From Nectonema munidae (Eukaryota; Nematomorpha; Nectonematoida; Nectonematidae), in NCBI GenBank assembly GCA_030549495.1, contig JAUIRK010001040.1, positions 1,096,625 through 1,160,624 on the forward strand: a stretch of DNA of 64,000 nucleotides, written 5' to 3'. Below, piece after piece: positions 34,645 to 46,035 of this stretch. The translations under genes and the position numbers were made by a program. Position 1 is the first letter of the stretch; the number at the start of each line of letters is the position of its first letter. The notes beneath the pieces were generated by a model. It saw only the letters and a program-made list of their open reading frames with translations, did no database searches and was not told the DNA's origin.

Positions 34645-34650
34645 TTTATT
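34645..34650 (-). terminator. Poly(A) signal of the minus-strand gene
   Basis: AATAAA on the minus strand (TTTATT on plus), 14 bp past the stop codon of the exon at 34664-34834. Confidence 0.5.
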
Positions 34651-34663
34651 ATTGAAAGGAAGA

Positions 34664-34834
34664 TCAGTAATAGATGGAGCTAGGTTTTGCTTTGTCTGGA
34701 GGATTATTCCATGCCTTTTTGATTTTTAAGGACTGAAATGCGAAGATGAGAGACTCGCCTTTCAAGAACTTTTGCTTTTCCCACTTTTTCTGCCAAGTTT
34801 CCTGGGGTTTCGCTGGAAGGAACTTTTCCTGCTC
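34664..34834 (-). CDS. Unrecognised gene, last exon
   Basis: The acceptor AAATGATTTTTAG opens a 171-base exon, phase 0, encoding 56 residues and TGA. It reads EQEKFLPAKPQETWQKKWEK, then QKFLKGESLIFAFQSLKIKK and AWNNPPDKAKPSSIYY. It is rich in Lys, Trp and Phe, with no membrane segment. A poly(A) signal follows at once. The preceding exon at 36519-36630 ends in the same phase, which supports the model. I do not recognise the family. It converges on the C2orf69 homologue, with about 2.1 kb between the stop codons. Codon composition stands out from the AT-rich flanks. Confidence 0.68.
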   Translation of the reverse strand, partial: EQEKFLPAKPQETWQKKWEKQKFLKGESLIFAFQSLKIKKAWNNPPDKAKPSSIYY

Positions 34835-36518
34835 CTAAAAATCATTTGAAAATCGGAAGTAAATTCATCAGCATGTTCCTCTTCTCTTACTCCACAACCG
34901 ATGATTTAAACAGGCCTAAACGGGTGATAGATCAGGAAACAGTAAACAGTGGTGCCAAAGATGAGACGCAACTACCAACACTTGTAATCAACAACGCCAT
35001 GATTCTTGGGCAATTAATCCTAAAACAACTGACCCTTAAAGAGTTATATATAGACTAAAACTAACTAAACTACTACTTGCCATTTATCTCTTAAACTAGC
35101 TAATAATGGTGCACCACCGATCTGAATTTTTCAAGTAAGAAAATATTTTAATTTTAAATTATGCTGTATTAATAACTTTTCAACATCATAATCAAAGTTT
35201 TATCAAATTATAACATTTAGGAAAACTTCAATGTGTAAAATGAGGCATTAAATTTTAATGTAAAAACAAATGTTTTTCATGTGGTTCCTTCTCTAATTCA
35301 GTGGTTCTCAACCGCGACCCTCATAACCGTTGCCAAAAAATAGACTCACAATATTATATCAAAACTGTCGGGATTTTGCAAAATTACTTATCTATTAATT
35401 TTACTGTACTGTATATGTTTTGAAGCAGTTTTGTATCTATGATATGCTCTCAAATTTTTTACACACCAAGTGTCTATGGCAGTAGTAGATTTAGACGGTG
35501 CAAGCACCCATCCTCTATTTTTGAGTATATCAATGCGCACCATTTTTTGATTTTGTTTAGGCCCTCTAGCCAATGTTGGTCCTTAATATGCAACCTTTGT
35601 TAAAAAAAAAGGTTGATAACCGCTGTTCTAATTTGTTTCTTCTAGGAGAGTAAACTTGTCCACCACAACTGAAACTGGGGTGAGGTAAAACAAAATTGAT
35701 ATACTATGCTAAAAAAGTAGAAATATAAATGTTCAAAAGTTGAGAAGAGAGGTCGAAACTGAAGGAAAATTTGTTTCCGTTACTTGTGAACGAAAACGCT
35801 TAGATAGAATCTAGCTGAGGGGTCCCTAACTAGATTCATGGATTTAGTAGTAGTGTATAAAATTAAGCCTAACGATATATTTAAAATAAGAAAAATTACA
35901 TAAAATTTGTATGTAATTGAAAAAGTAAGAGTGAATAAGTTTGGCTTATGGGAAAAAGCATAGAAAAAGAGTGAAAAAGCATTGAAAAGGAAAAAGCTCT
36001 AGATGAGATTCTCAAAGTGACACGAATCTTTTACATACAAACAAATATTTTAGTATGAGAATAGAAAAGTGTTTAAAATTTGTGTTAACATTTCATTTTT
36101 AAAATTAAGAGTCAACTTATAGAAAAAATTGAATAAAAGTTGTGAATTCAGAATCAAGAAGTAATTTTGAATGGTGTTGCTTTGAATTAAGACTTCTAAG
36201 ATTATTTTTAGTCTGAAAATATCTATATGTAATGATGGATTGATTTTCTCATTTCTATATATTCTTCATTTTGAAGCTAGGAGGAATAGAGTAATGGAAT
36301 GAATGGTAATTGTTTTGTTGAGAAGAACTGCTATTGCCTATTGGGGCATTTAAAAAAATCTGCTGTGACGCCCATATGGTGCAGTTTATTCAGCTAATTT
36401 TAGTTGACGGTTCTCAAGTGAGGTGGAGCTTTTTCAGCTTATACATAAATACAGCAGTGAGAGTATTACAAAGTTTATATTGAAAGCTTATCCCTATCAA
36501 GAGTGTGAGAGGAGAAAC
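34835..36518 (-). other. Intron of the minus-strand gene
   Basis: 1684 bp between donor CAG|GTTTCTCC and acceptor TTTTTAG, phase 0. It contains a Charlie-like hAT element. Otherwise AT-rich. Confidence 0.62.
35299..35625. mobile_element. hAT-Charlie-like element, 327 bp
   Basis: The ends are CAGTGGTTCTCAACC and, complemented, CAGCGGTTATCAACC, the terminus known from Charlie-group hAT elements. The flanks ctctaatt (35291-35298) and ttctaatt (35626-35633) form an 8-bp duplication with one mismatch, fitting that group's NTCTA-type targets. The interior has no recognisable transposase. Confidence 0.82.
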
Positions 36519-36630
36519 CTGTGATAGGTATGGCGTGCTGATGGCCTTCATCGTCTCCATTTCCCAGTCCAGTCTCAAAAGCGTTTCCTTGACATCTCGG
36601 GCCGTTATAGGAGTCCAAACACGCCATTTT
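36519..36630 (-). CDS. Unrecognised gene, penultimate exon
   Basis: Bounded by an acceptor CTTGTTTTAG and a donor TCACAG|GTTTCT. After one base completing a split codon it encodes KWRVWTPITARDVKETLLRL then DWEMETMKAISTPYLSQ, phase 0 at the end, which agrees with the exon at 34664-34834. The mixed codon use and GC-richness argue for real coding sequence. Exons further upstream (to the right) were not identified. The combined 93 residues look soluble and helical. No known domain was recognised. Confidence 0.68.
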
Positions 36631-36941
36631 CTAAAACAAGCAAAGAATGAGTTATTCACCTTCTACACGTTTTAGATGGAACAGTTCTATTTTTTCATAT
36701 ATTTTGAAGGTCCCATCTTCTTTTCCTGTTTTACTATAACTATAATATGAGTATGATATAAAAATCAATTGAATGTTACTACGTTATATTCAGTGACAAG
36801 ATTTCTGGATTTACCCCGATGTGTGGATTTTCTTTAAAAAAATTCTATTTCCGTCTTTTTTGCTTTCAAAACATAAAATGTGTGCTTTTTTGCTTTTAAA
36901 TAGATACATTGTGATTTGGAAAATTTTGTGATCTTTCTTAA

Positions 36942-37053
36942 CCCATTTGGGAACATAAGTAATTTCATCTTCGTCTGCTTTTTTCAATGACTTTGAATAT
37001 AAATCGTCTGCGTTTTTTTTAGATATCGTCTGATTTCTATGGTACTTAATGGG
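36942..37053. mobile_element. piggyBac-like MITE, inverted copy
   Basis: TTAA (36938-36941) then CCCATTTGGGAACATAAG. The interior TCTTCGTCTGCTTTTTTCAA is the reverse complement of the 34462 copy. The right end is ATGGGTAAA, the expected TTAA having mutated. It has lost the GGCCAATG segment near its left end. Confidence 0.75.
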
Positions 37054-39439
37054 TAAAATAAAAAAATGAATTATGTGACAACGTTTATTCTAAAACTTTA
37101 AAAGACGAAAAATTATTGCGAAAAGTTATTTCATCAGAAAAATAAGATAAAAAGCATATTTAACATAAAAAATCTATAAAAAAAATTTAGGCATATTTTT
37201 TTAGTATGTATAAAATTTATTTTATCATACTGTTATTAAGTTTGTTTTCAATTTACCTTCAACCAAAACTACTTTTGAAAATTATCTCGTTTTTGTCACA
37301 AAATAAGCGTGGCAAGCTTACTTATAAATAACATGCAATATATAGATAACAATTTCTAATAACTAGAAAAAAATTCTCAATAAAAACCATAGCATGATAT
37401 ATTTTATCGCATCAAATCTACTTCACCTATATACTTGTAATATTCAGACGCCATTAATGGGCACATGAGAATTTCATTATCTTTGGGTCTTGTTTTTTGC
37501 CCACAATTTTGTTTATTTTGAGATCAATAAAGTTATGGATTATAACCACCTCACCACTCCAAAGCTCTTATAAACAAGGAAGTCTGAATAGCCTTTTTCT
37601 GACGATTTATCAGAAATACAATGATCAAAAAATTAACAGAAAGTAAATATCCGTATATATTTCAGCCAATAGGACTTTTTGCAAGAAATTTAACAACTTG
37701 CTCACCCAATAAGTCTCCATTATTTTCTCATTTTTTGCACGTTAACAAATATAACTCATATAAATAACCTGTTTTACTGTCGCATCTTATTGATAAATCA
37801 AGCCCCTTTATAGGTTTGTTTAAAAAAATGGTGACCTTTAAATTCAATCATATGCTTCTTAAAATGTTCGAAAAGGACTCTTAATGAACAATAATAATTA
37901 CGATTCTCTCTAGGTAATCACTTTGATTGTCGTTAAAATGTAGGATAGAGCCCAAAAAGATGAATCGGGCTCTATGCAAGATTAACAAGAGAAACTATCA
38001 TGCTTTCTGAATTTGACGAGTAACCTTTTATTTTGGATTGGATATATTTTGCATAGAAATTTTTAGGCTATTTATCTTACTCTATTAACAAAAAGTAAAA
38101 GAGTATATAGGAAGACAAATAAAAATAACATTAACAGCTTCGCTCGCTAAAATAAATACTTTGTTTTGAGGTATTCATAAAAGATTATCAAAGATTCAAA
38201 TGATAAAGTAATATTTATTGCTGTGAAATTAGTTGATTGATGGATGGATATCAGAAAATATGTTTTAACAGGGTAGCTCTTGCACAAACAATTGTTTAAT
38301 TTTGCTATATGTATTCAAGAAAGATGTTGAAAGATGCATTTCATTTCAGACATCTATTTGTGATTTATGTATGTCCCCATACATAAATCCAACATTTTGA
38401 CACCAAAGAAAAGGACATTATAGTTTATTAATGCAGATAAATTTTTATTATACAAAGAATGGAAAATAATTCACAATTTGTTCAAAATGAAAAATTTATT
38501 AAAGCATACAATTTTGAAGGGTAAAAGCATTAAATGAGCAAATCATTTTGAACAAGTTAGGAATATAATTGAATACGCTTTCCAAAAATGTGGACATGCG
38601 ACATGTGTCCAATAAAGAATTAAATGAACGGACTGTTCAATGAGTTTTCAACAGAGCATTTGAAAAATGTACATTTAATCAAAAAGTATAGACTAAAGCA
38701 CATCCTCGAAATTATTGGGGGTGAAATTTTTTTGTTGCAATTTTCGAAATTAGTGGTCTAGAAATGCCACGGGAGACCAAATATCCAAGCCTTGAATATA
38801 AAAAATTCAAGTGTATTCAGCGCATACCTAAATTTATAAGACTACCTTATATTTTTTTTTTACAAATTTGGTGATTTTAAATACTATACTTCCAGCGAAA
38901 ATATTTTAATTAAATTTGCAGAATATACACTAGTTTAAAAAAATCTAAAATTGTTGGGGGAGGGGGGTGGGGGTGGAATAGGCTTTTCATTTGAAAATGA
39001 AGTAGTCTACCAGGCACATTACAGGAATTGATGAAAGGATATTTGATTCATAGAGAAAACAAATAACTGAAGGTTGGATAGTTTTATATGAGTGAATGTA
39101 GCCTGAAGGCAAGGAGTCTACTAGACACCCTGTGATCTTTATATGAAAAAATGTGATTGATTCAGGGGCAAGGGTATAAAATAAAGTTATAATTGTGCAA
39201 ACAAAAATAAAACAATAAATTAAGATTGCATTATTTCATTTTTCTCAGCATCATTCAAAAATAGGTTAAAAGCTAAATTGATGCAAGCTACAAAAAGTAA
39301 AATAACTTTTAACATTTTGCAATGATTTGCCTTTTATAATAACTTTTAAGGAAAAAAAAGTTATAGAACTTCAACAAAAACTAAAAAATTTTACAGCATA
39401 ACTAAGTTTTTTGAAAACTAATTTGACGTATCCCCTACA
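37054..39439. other. AT-rich, no gene seen
   Basis: The upstream exons of the minus-strand gene should lie here or further right, but none could be picked out. A G-rich patch (GGGGGAGGGGGGTGGGGGTGG) at about 38955-38975 and CTACCAGGCAC/CTACTAGACACCC at about 39010 and 39120 may be transposon ends. Confidence 0.35.
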
Positions 39440-39600
39440 GCATACTCTATGGGTGGCATGACAGGTTGGTTGAGATGATGAACTAAGCACGGAAGCCTCT
39501 GGATTCGATTCCTCATCGATACGAATTTGTTCATAGTTTGACAAAAGCGATACATCAGTGCCTTGTCAATAAAAATACACCCGCTGCACCTTACCTTTTA
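39440..39600 (+). repeat. tRNA-derived SINE relic
   Basis: GGGTGGCATGACAGGTTGG, an A-box-like TGGTTGAGATGATG and a B-box GGATTCGATTCC (about 39501-39512), then a body ending near ACACCCGCTGCACC. No acceptor stem, so it is not a tRNA gene. Confidence 0.55.
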
Positions 39601-39777
39601 CTCAAAATTGAAAAATTTGCTACATAATTAACATAAGAGAGAAAGGAAACAAAATAAACTAATAAAGCAATTTTCACTATTTTAAAATGGGACCGTCTTT
39701 GTAACGAACTGTAACGTGTGAAAATTGTAACGATTGAAAATATTTTAATTTAACGCTAAATGCAAATTAGACAGAAG

Positions 39778-39978
39778 CAGTGGTGTAGCCAGAAAAAAAG
39801 TTTATAGGCGGGGGGCACAATTTAAAAACAAAAAACTTGAGTAACATTATATATACTTTCTTGATCCTTTCATTGGAGAAATTTTCGAAAACTGATATCG
39901 CATAAGATGCATGGGGGCACCATGAGGTACATAGGAGAGTGGGCACGGCCCCTCATGACCAGCCCAGCTACGTCATTG
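39778..39978. mobile_element. hAT-like MITE, 201 bp
   Basis: The ends are CAGTGGTGTAGCCAG and, complemented, CAATGACGTAGCTGG. The flanks gacagaag (39770-39777) and gagagaag (39979-39986) match at 7 of 8. The interior is purine-rich and non-coding. Confidence 0.7.
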
Positions 39979-39986
39979 GAGAGAAG

Positions 39987-41387
39987 AGAACTGAATGAGA
40001 TAGGAGAGCTTAACAAGAGAAGAGGGCTTGAATGAAAAAAGAGAGCTTGAATGAGCCTGAGTAAATGATTGAGTTTTAGCAGAGAAAGCGGAAGAGAAAA
40101 ACAGGGGAGACAGAAAGAGAAATAGAATCATTGTGACAGATGAGAAAATCTAGTGGATCATCAACATGTGTTTGCTCAAAAATACTACAAGGAGGAGACA
40201 CTGTGATAAGCATTGCTTACTTATTGTGTGAATATTGAAACAATGGATTTATTATTACACAGCCCTGCGTTAAAAAAAATTTTTCTACGGTTTAAAGTTT
40301 TTCTGCTGATTCTTATGTATTTTCATGCATAGAATTCAAATATAACCTTCGTTTTCATCAATCACCTCCCGTTTTCTCACAAAAAGAAATTTTTAGTAAA
40401 TCTAGAAATCTAAAATTAAATCTATTTAAAATTATGGTGGAAAAATAAAAGAAATAAGGAATTCATCAAGTTTTATGAAATCAATAACAAATTTTGATAT
40501 TATTAACATTTATAAACACATGTCCAAATAAACAAATTAAATTATTTTGGTAAAAATGAAGATTTTAGAGATTTTCTCTTATTTTTTAATAGTGAATGTC
40601 TTTTCAAGCACCAGCAATAATCTGATTGCATGTTCACGTCCCATCTTTCTTCCATGCACTTATGTCTTGGTGGACTATCTCCCTGTTCCTCACTATAATC
40701 ACCGCAATTATCCTAACCCTTCGCCCCTGGACTAAAGTTGTTGAACAGTAAAAAAATAGAGCAAAAACTTTTAGAAATTCTGCAACCCTAATTTTTGCCT
40801 TCCGCCAAAAAAACTGTTTTTGCCTATTGATGAAAAAATCACATAAATTAAAAGTGTATAACACAGAAGAGAAATAATAAATCGTAGGTTAATAAATCAC
40901 GCTTTAGATACGTTTTACAAAAATCAATTAACAACACTTAATAACAATATTGAATAGAAATTTACTAATAAATAGATTTCTTCAAACGAATCTTTTTAGT
41001 ACAGCGTACAAATATATATCATAATAAAATAATGCCCCTCTTCCCCGAGTTTAACACATCAAAATTTGGTTTCTGATGAAAAATCTAAATAATTACATTC
41101 TAAAAATCTCATGAAAAAAAGATAATTTAAAAATTAAATAGTTACCCGGTATATTGGAGGCCTCTTCCCTTAACAAAAAGAGAACATAAAATATTAGTCA
41201 GTTTCATTATGGGATTTGGAGATAAGAAGCACCAAAAAATAAAACAAAAATAATTTTTTATGTCTGTGTATATCAGAATATTTAGCCAATAATCTATATT
41301 CATGCAAAAAGTTTGTTGATACTTAATATCAGATTATTTTGATTTTAAATTTAAGAGTTTAGATCTCTGTTGATCGAACCATTAAAA
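39987..41387. other. Mostly non-coding; one short ORF
   Basis: A purine-rich stretch (GAGAGAAGAGAA-like) runs to about 40130. AT-rich sequence follows. The only open frame worth listing is at 40556. Confidence 0.4.
40556..40735 (+). CDS. Short ORF with a possible signal peptide (59 residues)
   Basis: From the second methionine it reads MKILEIFSYFLIVNVFSSTS, shaped like a cleavable signal peptide. A Pro/Tyr/His-rich tail with two Cys follows (CSRPIFLPCTYVLVDYLPVP, then HYNHRNYPNPSPLD). The ORF may begin one methionine earlier, at 40547. Higher GC in the tail is mildly in favour of coding. No family was recognised, there is no other gene beside it, and an open frame on the opposite strand covers the same bases, so chance or transposon origin remains likely. 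Confidence 0.25.
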   Translation: MKILEIFSYFLIVNVFSSTSNNLIACSRPIFLPCTYVLVDYLPVPHYNHRNYPNPSPLD

Positions 41388-41475
41388 TGGGAGTGTGAGT
41401 AAAGTTGGTTAGATTCAGGTTTTGATAACTCAAGGTCTTAGGTTCGATATCGCATCAAGCCTACTCTCCTCATCG
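41388..41475 (+). repeat. tRNA-derived SINE relic
   Basis: An A-box-like AGTTGGTTAGATTCAGG and a B-box-like TAGGTTCGATATCGCA (about 41439-41454). Same kind of tRNA-like head as the other SINEs, though more diverged. Confidence 0.45.
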
Positions 41476-41715
41476 TTCGATTCATGTAGTGCAATCGTGA
41501 CATGATGATTTCCTCTAAATGTCTGACACATAGTAATAAATTTGAATTTGGGAAAGAACATTGAAAATTTTTTATAAAACGTAGAAAAACTTGAATCGAA
41601 ATGCAAAAAAGAGGTCCCATCAAAATGGGATTTGTTTTTGTTGATCTTTTTATGATTTTATAATCTTGGTATACAGTAAAAGTCACATCCAAGATTGAAG
41701 GTTTCGTCAACTCCA

Positions 41716-43340
41716 TGTAAGTAAGTAAGTAAGTTTATTAGGTCTATTAGAAAAAAATTTTCGTGCAGAAACATATGCTTATAGGCTCGAATGGGAAAAA
41801 AATCTATCATCTTTCCAACTACAATGAGAATTATTGTTTGAATTTTTGAAATATTTCAGTATGAAAAAAAAGAAATGGTGAATCAAATTTAATTGAAGTG
41901 AAATGATGATAGATTAAAAAAAACCCCATGATGAGAGTAAGAAAAGTACAAAAACATATCGAATAAATATATGAATATATAAAATTTTATGATATTGTTG
42001 TTGATTATATTTTCTGAGGAGTAAGTGTTGAACTTTGGAGATTGAGAGTGGCTTTGATCATTCATGAAGGGAGAATAGTGTAGGCAATTCTAAATGATAA
42101 AAACAAAAAAAGGCAGCGAAAAGAGAGATTATCGTTAAAATAATTATGTAAAAATTAATTACAATACAGATTTGATTCTAAGAAAAAAAATATATAAAAA
42201 TTATGATAGGAAAAAAAAAATTCATATGTTAAAAGAAAGTAAAAAAGATCGTAGTTTTTTTTTGAATGATTTTATATGTTTTAAATAACGAATTTTTAGT
42301 GGAATAGTGTTCCATGTAACCATAGAGTTGAAAAGAAAACAATTACGTCTAGGCATGTTGGGGAAACGCTGTAAGAAAATGTTGTCATTATTTCTCAGGT
42401 TGTGAGAATGAATGTTTTCGTTACAAAAAATGTATTTAGAGAAATGGATTGAATTAAAATTTTTGTATATGAAAGTAGAAGCACTCAAAGACCTTATTTG
42501 TTTAACATCTAATATATTGTGTATCTTTTTAATGTCTGCGGAATGGCTGATCTCAATGAATTTGAGAGCGCGATTTTGCTTAGATTGCAATTTAAAATGT
42601 ATTATTACTAAAAGCCCAAAGAGAGGTACAATAGTTTAGTTTAGATTGAAAAAAAGAATGGAAAAAAAGAAGTCTTGAATGAATTGTTAACATATTTCTC
42701 ACACTATATGCAATGCCTATGAAGATTGAGAGATCTCTAATAAATTTATTAAAATGCAATGTAAAAGAAAGGTTAGATTGTAAAATAATTCCTAAATAGT
42801 TATAAGAATCTGTTTTTTTCAATATTAGTACCAGAGAGAGGGAGATTCAATTGAGAAGAAGAGTGTTGAGAGTTGTATATCATGTATTTAGTTTTATCAA
42901 AATTAATATGAAGAAAGTTTTCATTGCACCAATTGGAAAATTTATTTAGAAGAAAGTGAAAGTGATTAATATAACTTTTCAAATTAAGATTTCTATAAAT
43001 AATAACACAATCGTCCGCATAAAAATAAAAAGTGGAATTTAAAGTTTGAAGAGAAAATATATCATTTATATAAAGGTTGAAAAAAAGAGGTGCTAAAATA
43101 GAGCCTTGTGGAACACCACTAGTTATAGATTTAATTTCGGATTTTTTACCATTAACTTTTACAAAATATTTTCAATTGGATAAATAATTTTTAATCAAAT
43201 CTAAAAATTTACCCCTAAATCCAAATTTTTCTAGTTTAAAAAGAAGCAATTTATGGTTAACTTTGTCAAATGCCTTGCTGAAGTCAATGAAAATAGAGCA
43301 TGTTTCAAGTTTGTTGGCATATGTATATTGCTTTCGTTTG
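41716..43340 (-). pseudogene. LINE reverse-transcriptase relic with (TTAC)n tail
   Basis: Minus-strand order: palm block A CSIFIDFSKAFDKVNHKLL (about 43300-43245); block B SITSGVPQGSILAPLFFNLY (about 43130-43075); block C YFYADDCVIIY with YADD at 43010-43021; FSNWCNENFLHINFDKTKYM then IY; YNYLGIILQSNLSFTLHFNK; and KLNYCTSLWAF followed by a C-terminal domain to 42222. Frameshifts and stops lie between some blocks. The 3' end is AATAAACTTACTTACTTAC at about 41740-41716, a short tandem tail. Its sequence differs from the LINE at 21 kb. Only the C-terminal part of ORF2 survives. Confidence 0.87.
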
Positions 43341-43540
43341 ATAATTCATTTTATTTGCTCCTTGATTGAATTTTTTGTTTCTTTCTGGCATCCAGGCATA
43401 TTCATAAAATATTTTAGAATTTTCGTGTAAACAAATATTTTCTTTTCGATATTCTCAAAGATATTCATACGGAAACTAATCTTTGATATTTTTTTCATTT
43501 CCTGTAAATTGAGAAAAACAAGTAATAATTCGTTTATAAT

Positions 43541-44140
43541 TTTTGCTTTTTTTCAGGGCAGTATAGTATCGATTTAAAATAATTAAATTGCTATGCACAG
43601 GCTGCCACTCGAGGTTGAAATTCCTTTTTTTAATCGTTCCAAATATACCAGATGGATTCTTTTTTAAGAAAGTATAAGAATCGCCTTTATTTTTAATATA
43701 AAAATATTTCTTGCTTGATTTAATTTTTTTTTCACAATTACATTTTTTAATTATAATAAAAAATTAATTTTCCTACGTGTTGGTATACTAGATATGACTT
43801 TTCCATTATTATCAAACAACTTAAACAGACTTGAAACAGATAAAAAAAATATTTTGGTATAATATCCAATATTGCAAAAAAGGTGGATTATTTTTGACAG
43901 TATTTTGATAACTTGTAGAATTTTTTTTGATTTTCTTTGCTTAAACATGAATTTTCTTTGTGTTCTTCAACCAAAAAGCAAGTTTTTGTATCCTTTCCAT
44001 TGATTTGATAGAGCTTCATGCAAATTCATTTATAATTTGAATGCACTTTGGTAGAGGTAAACTATTTTTCACTGTTGCTGAGGGAAAATTGTGAAAATGC
44101 CTGATTTGCATAAGCTACTTTTATAACAGTATTTAATATA
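43541..44140 (-). pseudogene. Unassigned coding-like relic, possibly transposase
   Basis: Minus-strand frames give VAYANQAFSQFSLSNSEK, then (shifted) LPKCIQIINEF, then SSLFKLFDNNGKVISSIPTR (43948-43751) and GDSYTFLKKNPSGIFGTIKK then RNFNLEWQPVHSNLIILN (about 43690-43570). The protein-like composition in one orientation over 600 bp suggests a dead open reading frame. P-element/THAP-type transposase is a weak guess from the 'IINEF' region; it could equally be the upstream part of the neighbouring LINE. Confidence 0.3.
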
Positions 44141-44344
44141 CCAAATATCTTATCATTTTTTTCATTAACAGCAGGTTAAATTGATTGTATTGGTTGATCA
44201 ACAACTGTGGCCAAAAATTTTATTGAGTAAGATGAGCACCAGCTTTTGTCTAATATATAATAATTTCAAGAGAATCATATATCAGAGGTCTGGCAAGACC
44301 TCCGGGGAGACAACACGCAAAACTTGCCAGCCTTATTATATATT

Positions 44345-44892
44345 TAAATGTGTAAATCGTAAAATGCTTAAAAAATATACTTAAAATAAAAATTTTCAAA
44401 AAATATTTTACATACATATTGAAAGCCACATTTCAAAAATTCTACCTAAAAGTTCAAAAAATTTAACTTTGAAATTGCAGTTTTATTTCATAAAAACTAT
44501 ATGATTGGTTGAAATGTTTATGTAATATATAATAATAATAATAATACTACTACTAATACTACCAATACTACTTTTTGAAAATTTTTACTTGTTTGATTTG
44601 AAGAAAGAATTCAACTGTTTTTCAATATTTCTTTTTCATGATATATATATCATTAGAAAGCTTATCGTTTGCTACATACTCTAGAATAATTTATTTTTGA
44701 AAAAGTTTTAACAAATTTTAATAAATGGACTTTACTTCGAAAAATTTTGTCTAAATTTTTGAAAAAATTACGGACCACCTTTTTGTTTACGCATAATGTG
44801 AAGATTTTTAAAAAAAATTGAATGAAAATGATATCATTGGAAAGGTATACTCTTTGTGGTTAACATAGGCTAGGTTATACAAATAAATATAT
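44345..44892. repeat. 548-bp direct repeat, copy 1
   Basis: It aligns without gaps to 47585-48132 (offset 3240). Only two mismatches were noticed by eye, near 44700 and 44845. It contains an (AAT)n tract at 44529-44545 and an ACT/ATACTACC-type tract after it. It has no coding capacity. Confidence 0.92.
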
Positions 44893-45537
44893 TTTCATTT
44901 TTCCAAAATCTGCTTTTATGTGAGGTCAGTCAAGTTTTATCTAGTTTCAAAAAATACCAATAATAATTAACGTTCTTAATTTATATAATATTTTTTCAAT
45001 ATTTTATATTCACAAAGGTAAAATATGATTTTTTACATTTTAAAATTTCATAGTTGAAGAAAACTGTCGAAAATTAATATATATTTTTTACTTTTTTATG
45101 GGTCAGTAGTACAGGTCAGTATAATGTTTTTCTAATAAATTTAAAATTATTTTTAAAGTGAAAAATGTTGATCGAATGTACAAGATTTGAAGCTATACTC
45201 TTTGTGGGTAAAATAGGCTAGGTTTTACAAATAAATATATTTTTATTTTTCCAAAATCCGCTTTTATGTGAGGTCAGTCAACTTTTATCTAGTTTCAAAA
45301 AATACCAATAATTAACGTGATGAGTTTATATATTATTTCTTCAAAATTTTATATTCACAAAGGCAGAATATGGTTTTTAACATTTTAAAATGTCATAGTT
45401 AAATAAAACTGTCGAAAATTAATATTTATTTTTTACTTTTTATGGGTCAGTAGTATAGGTCAGTATAATATTTTTCTAATAAATTTTAAATTATTTTTCA
45501 AGTGAAAAATGTCGATTAAATGTATGAGTTTTGTTTG
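44846..45537. repeat. Tandem duplication of about 348 bp
   Basis: TATACTCTTTGTGG begins both units (44846 and 45194). Each carries GCTTTTATGTGAGGTCAGTC and GGGTCAGTAGTA. The second copy is diverged by several per cent with small indels. It overlaps the end of the 548-bp repeat. Confidence 0.82.
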
Positions 45538-46035
45538 ATAATCGTAGTTTACTTTTATTTAGTTTAGATACAACCTTTCTAATTTTTAACGAAGGGCATT
45601 CGTTATATTTATACCGACAGTGTGCGAGGAATAAATCACATTATTGATTGATTTTAGAGCATAATTATGCGAAGAAAGATGAACACATGTTGCATTACGC
45701 GTTTGTGAGCGCAGTGAATTCTTATCTCGCATACGCTTCACCACATCTTTAGCACGCGTGTGTGGTTTATTAATGTCGATTGAATGTACGAATTTTGTTT
45801 GATAATCGTAGTCTACTTTTATTTAGTTTAGATACAACCTTTCTAATTTTTAACGAAGGGCATTCGTTATATTTATACCGACAGTGTGCGAATAATAAAT
45901 CACATTATTGATTGATTTTAGAGCATAACTATGCGAAGAAAGATGAACACATGTTGCATTACGCGTTTGTGAGCGCAGTGAATTCTTATCTCGCATACGC
46001 TTCACCACATCTTTAGCACGCGTGTGTGGTTTATT
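45508..46035. repeat. Tandem duplication, 264-bp unit, two copies
   Basis: AATGTCGATT starts both units (45508 and 45772). The copies are nearly identical through ATTTATACCGACAGTGTGCG and TAGCACGCGTGTGTGGTTTA. A partial third start (AATGTAGATCGAATGTACAA) lies at about 46500. GC and CpG content are higher than the surroundings. Confidence 0.9.

Noticed and set aside
34846..35058. 70-codon plus-strand open frame as a gene
   Set aside because: It overlaps the intron acceptor region of a better-supported minus-strand gene and shows no recognisable domain.
35388..35573. 61-codon minus-strand open frame as a transposase
   Set aside because: It lies inside the hAT element but shows no transposase motif.
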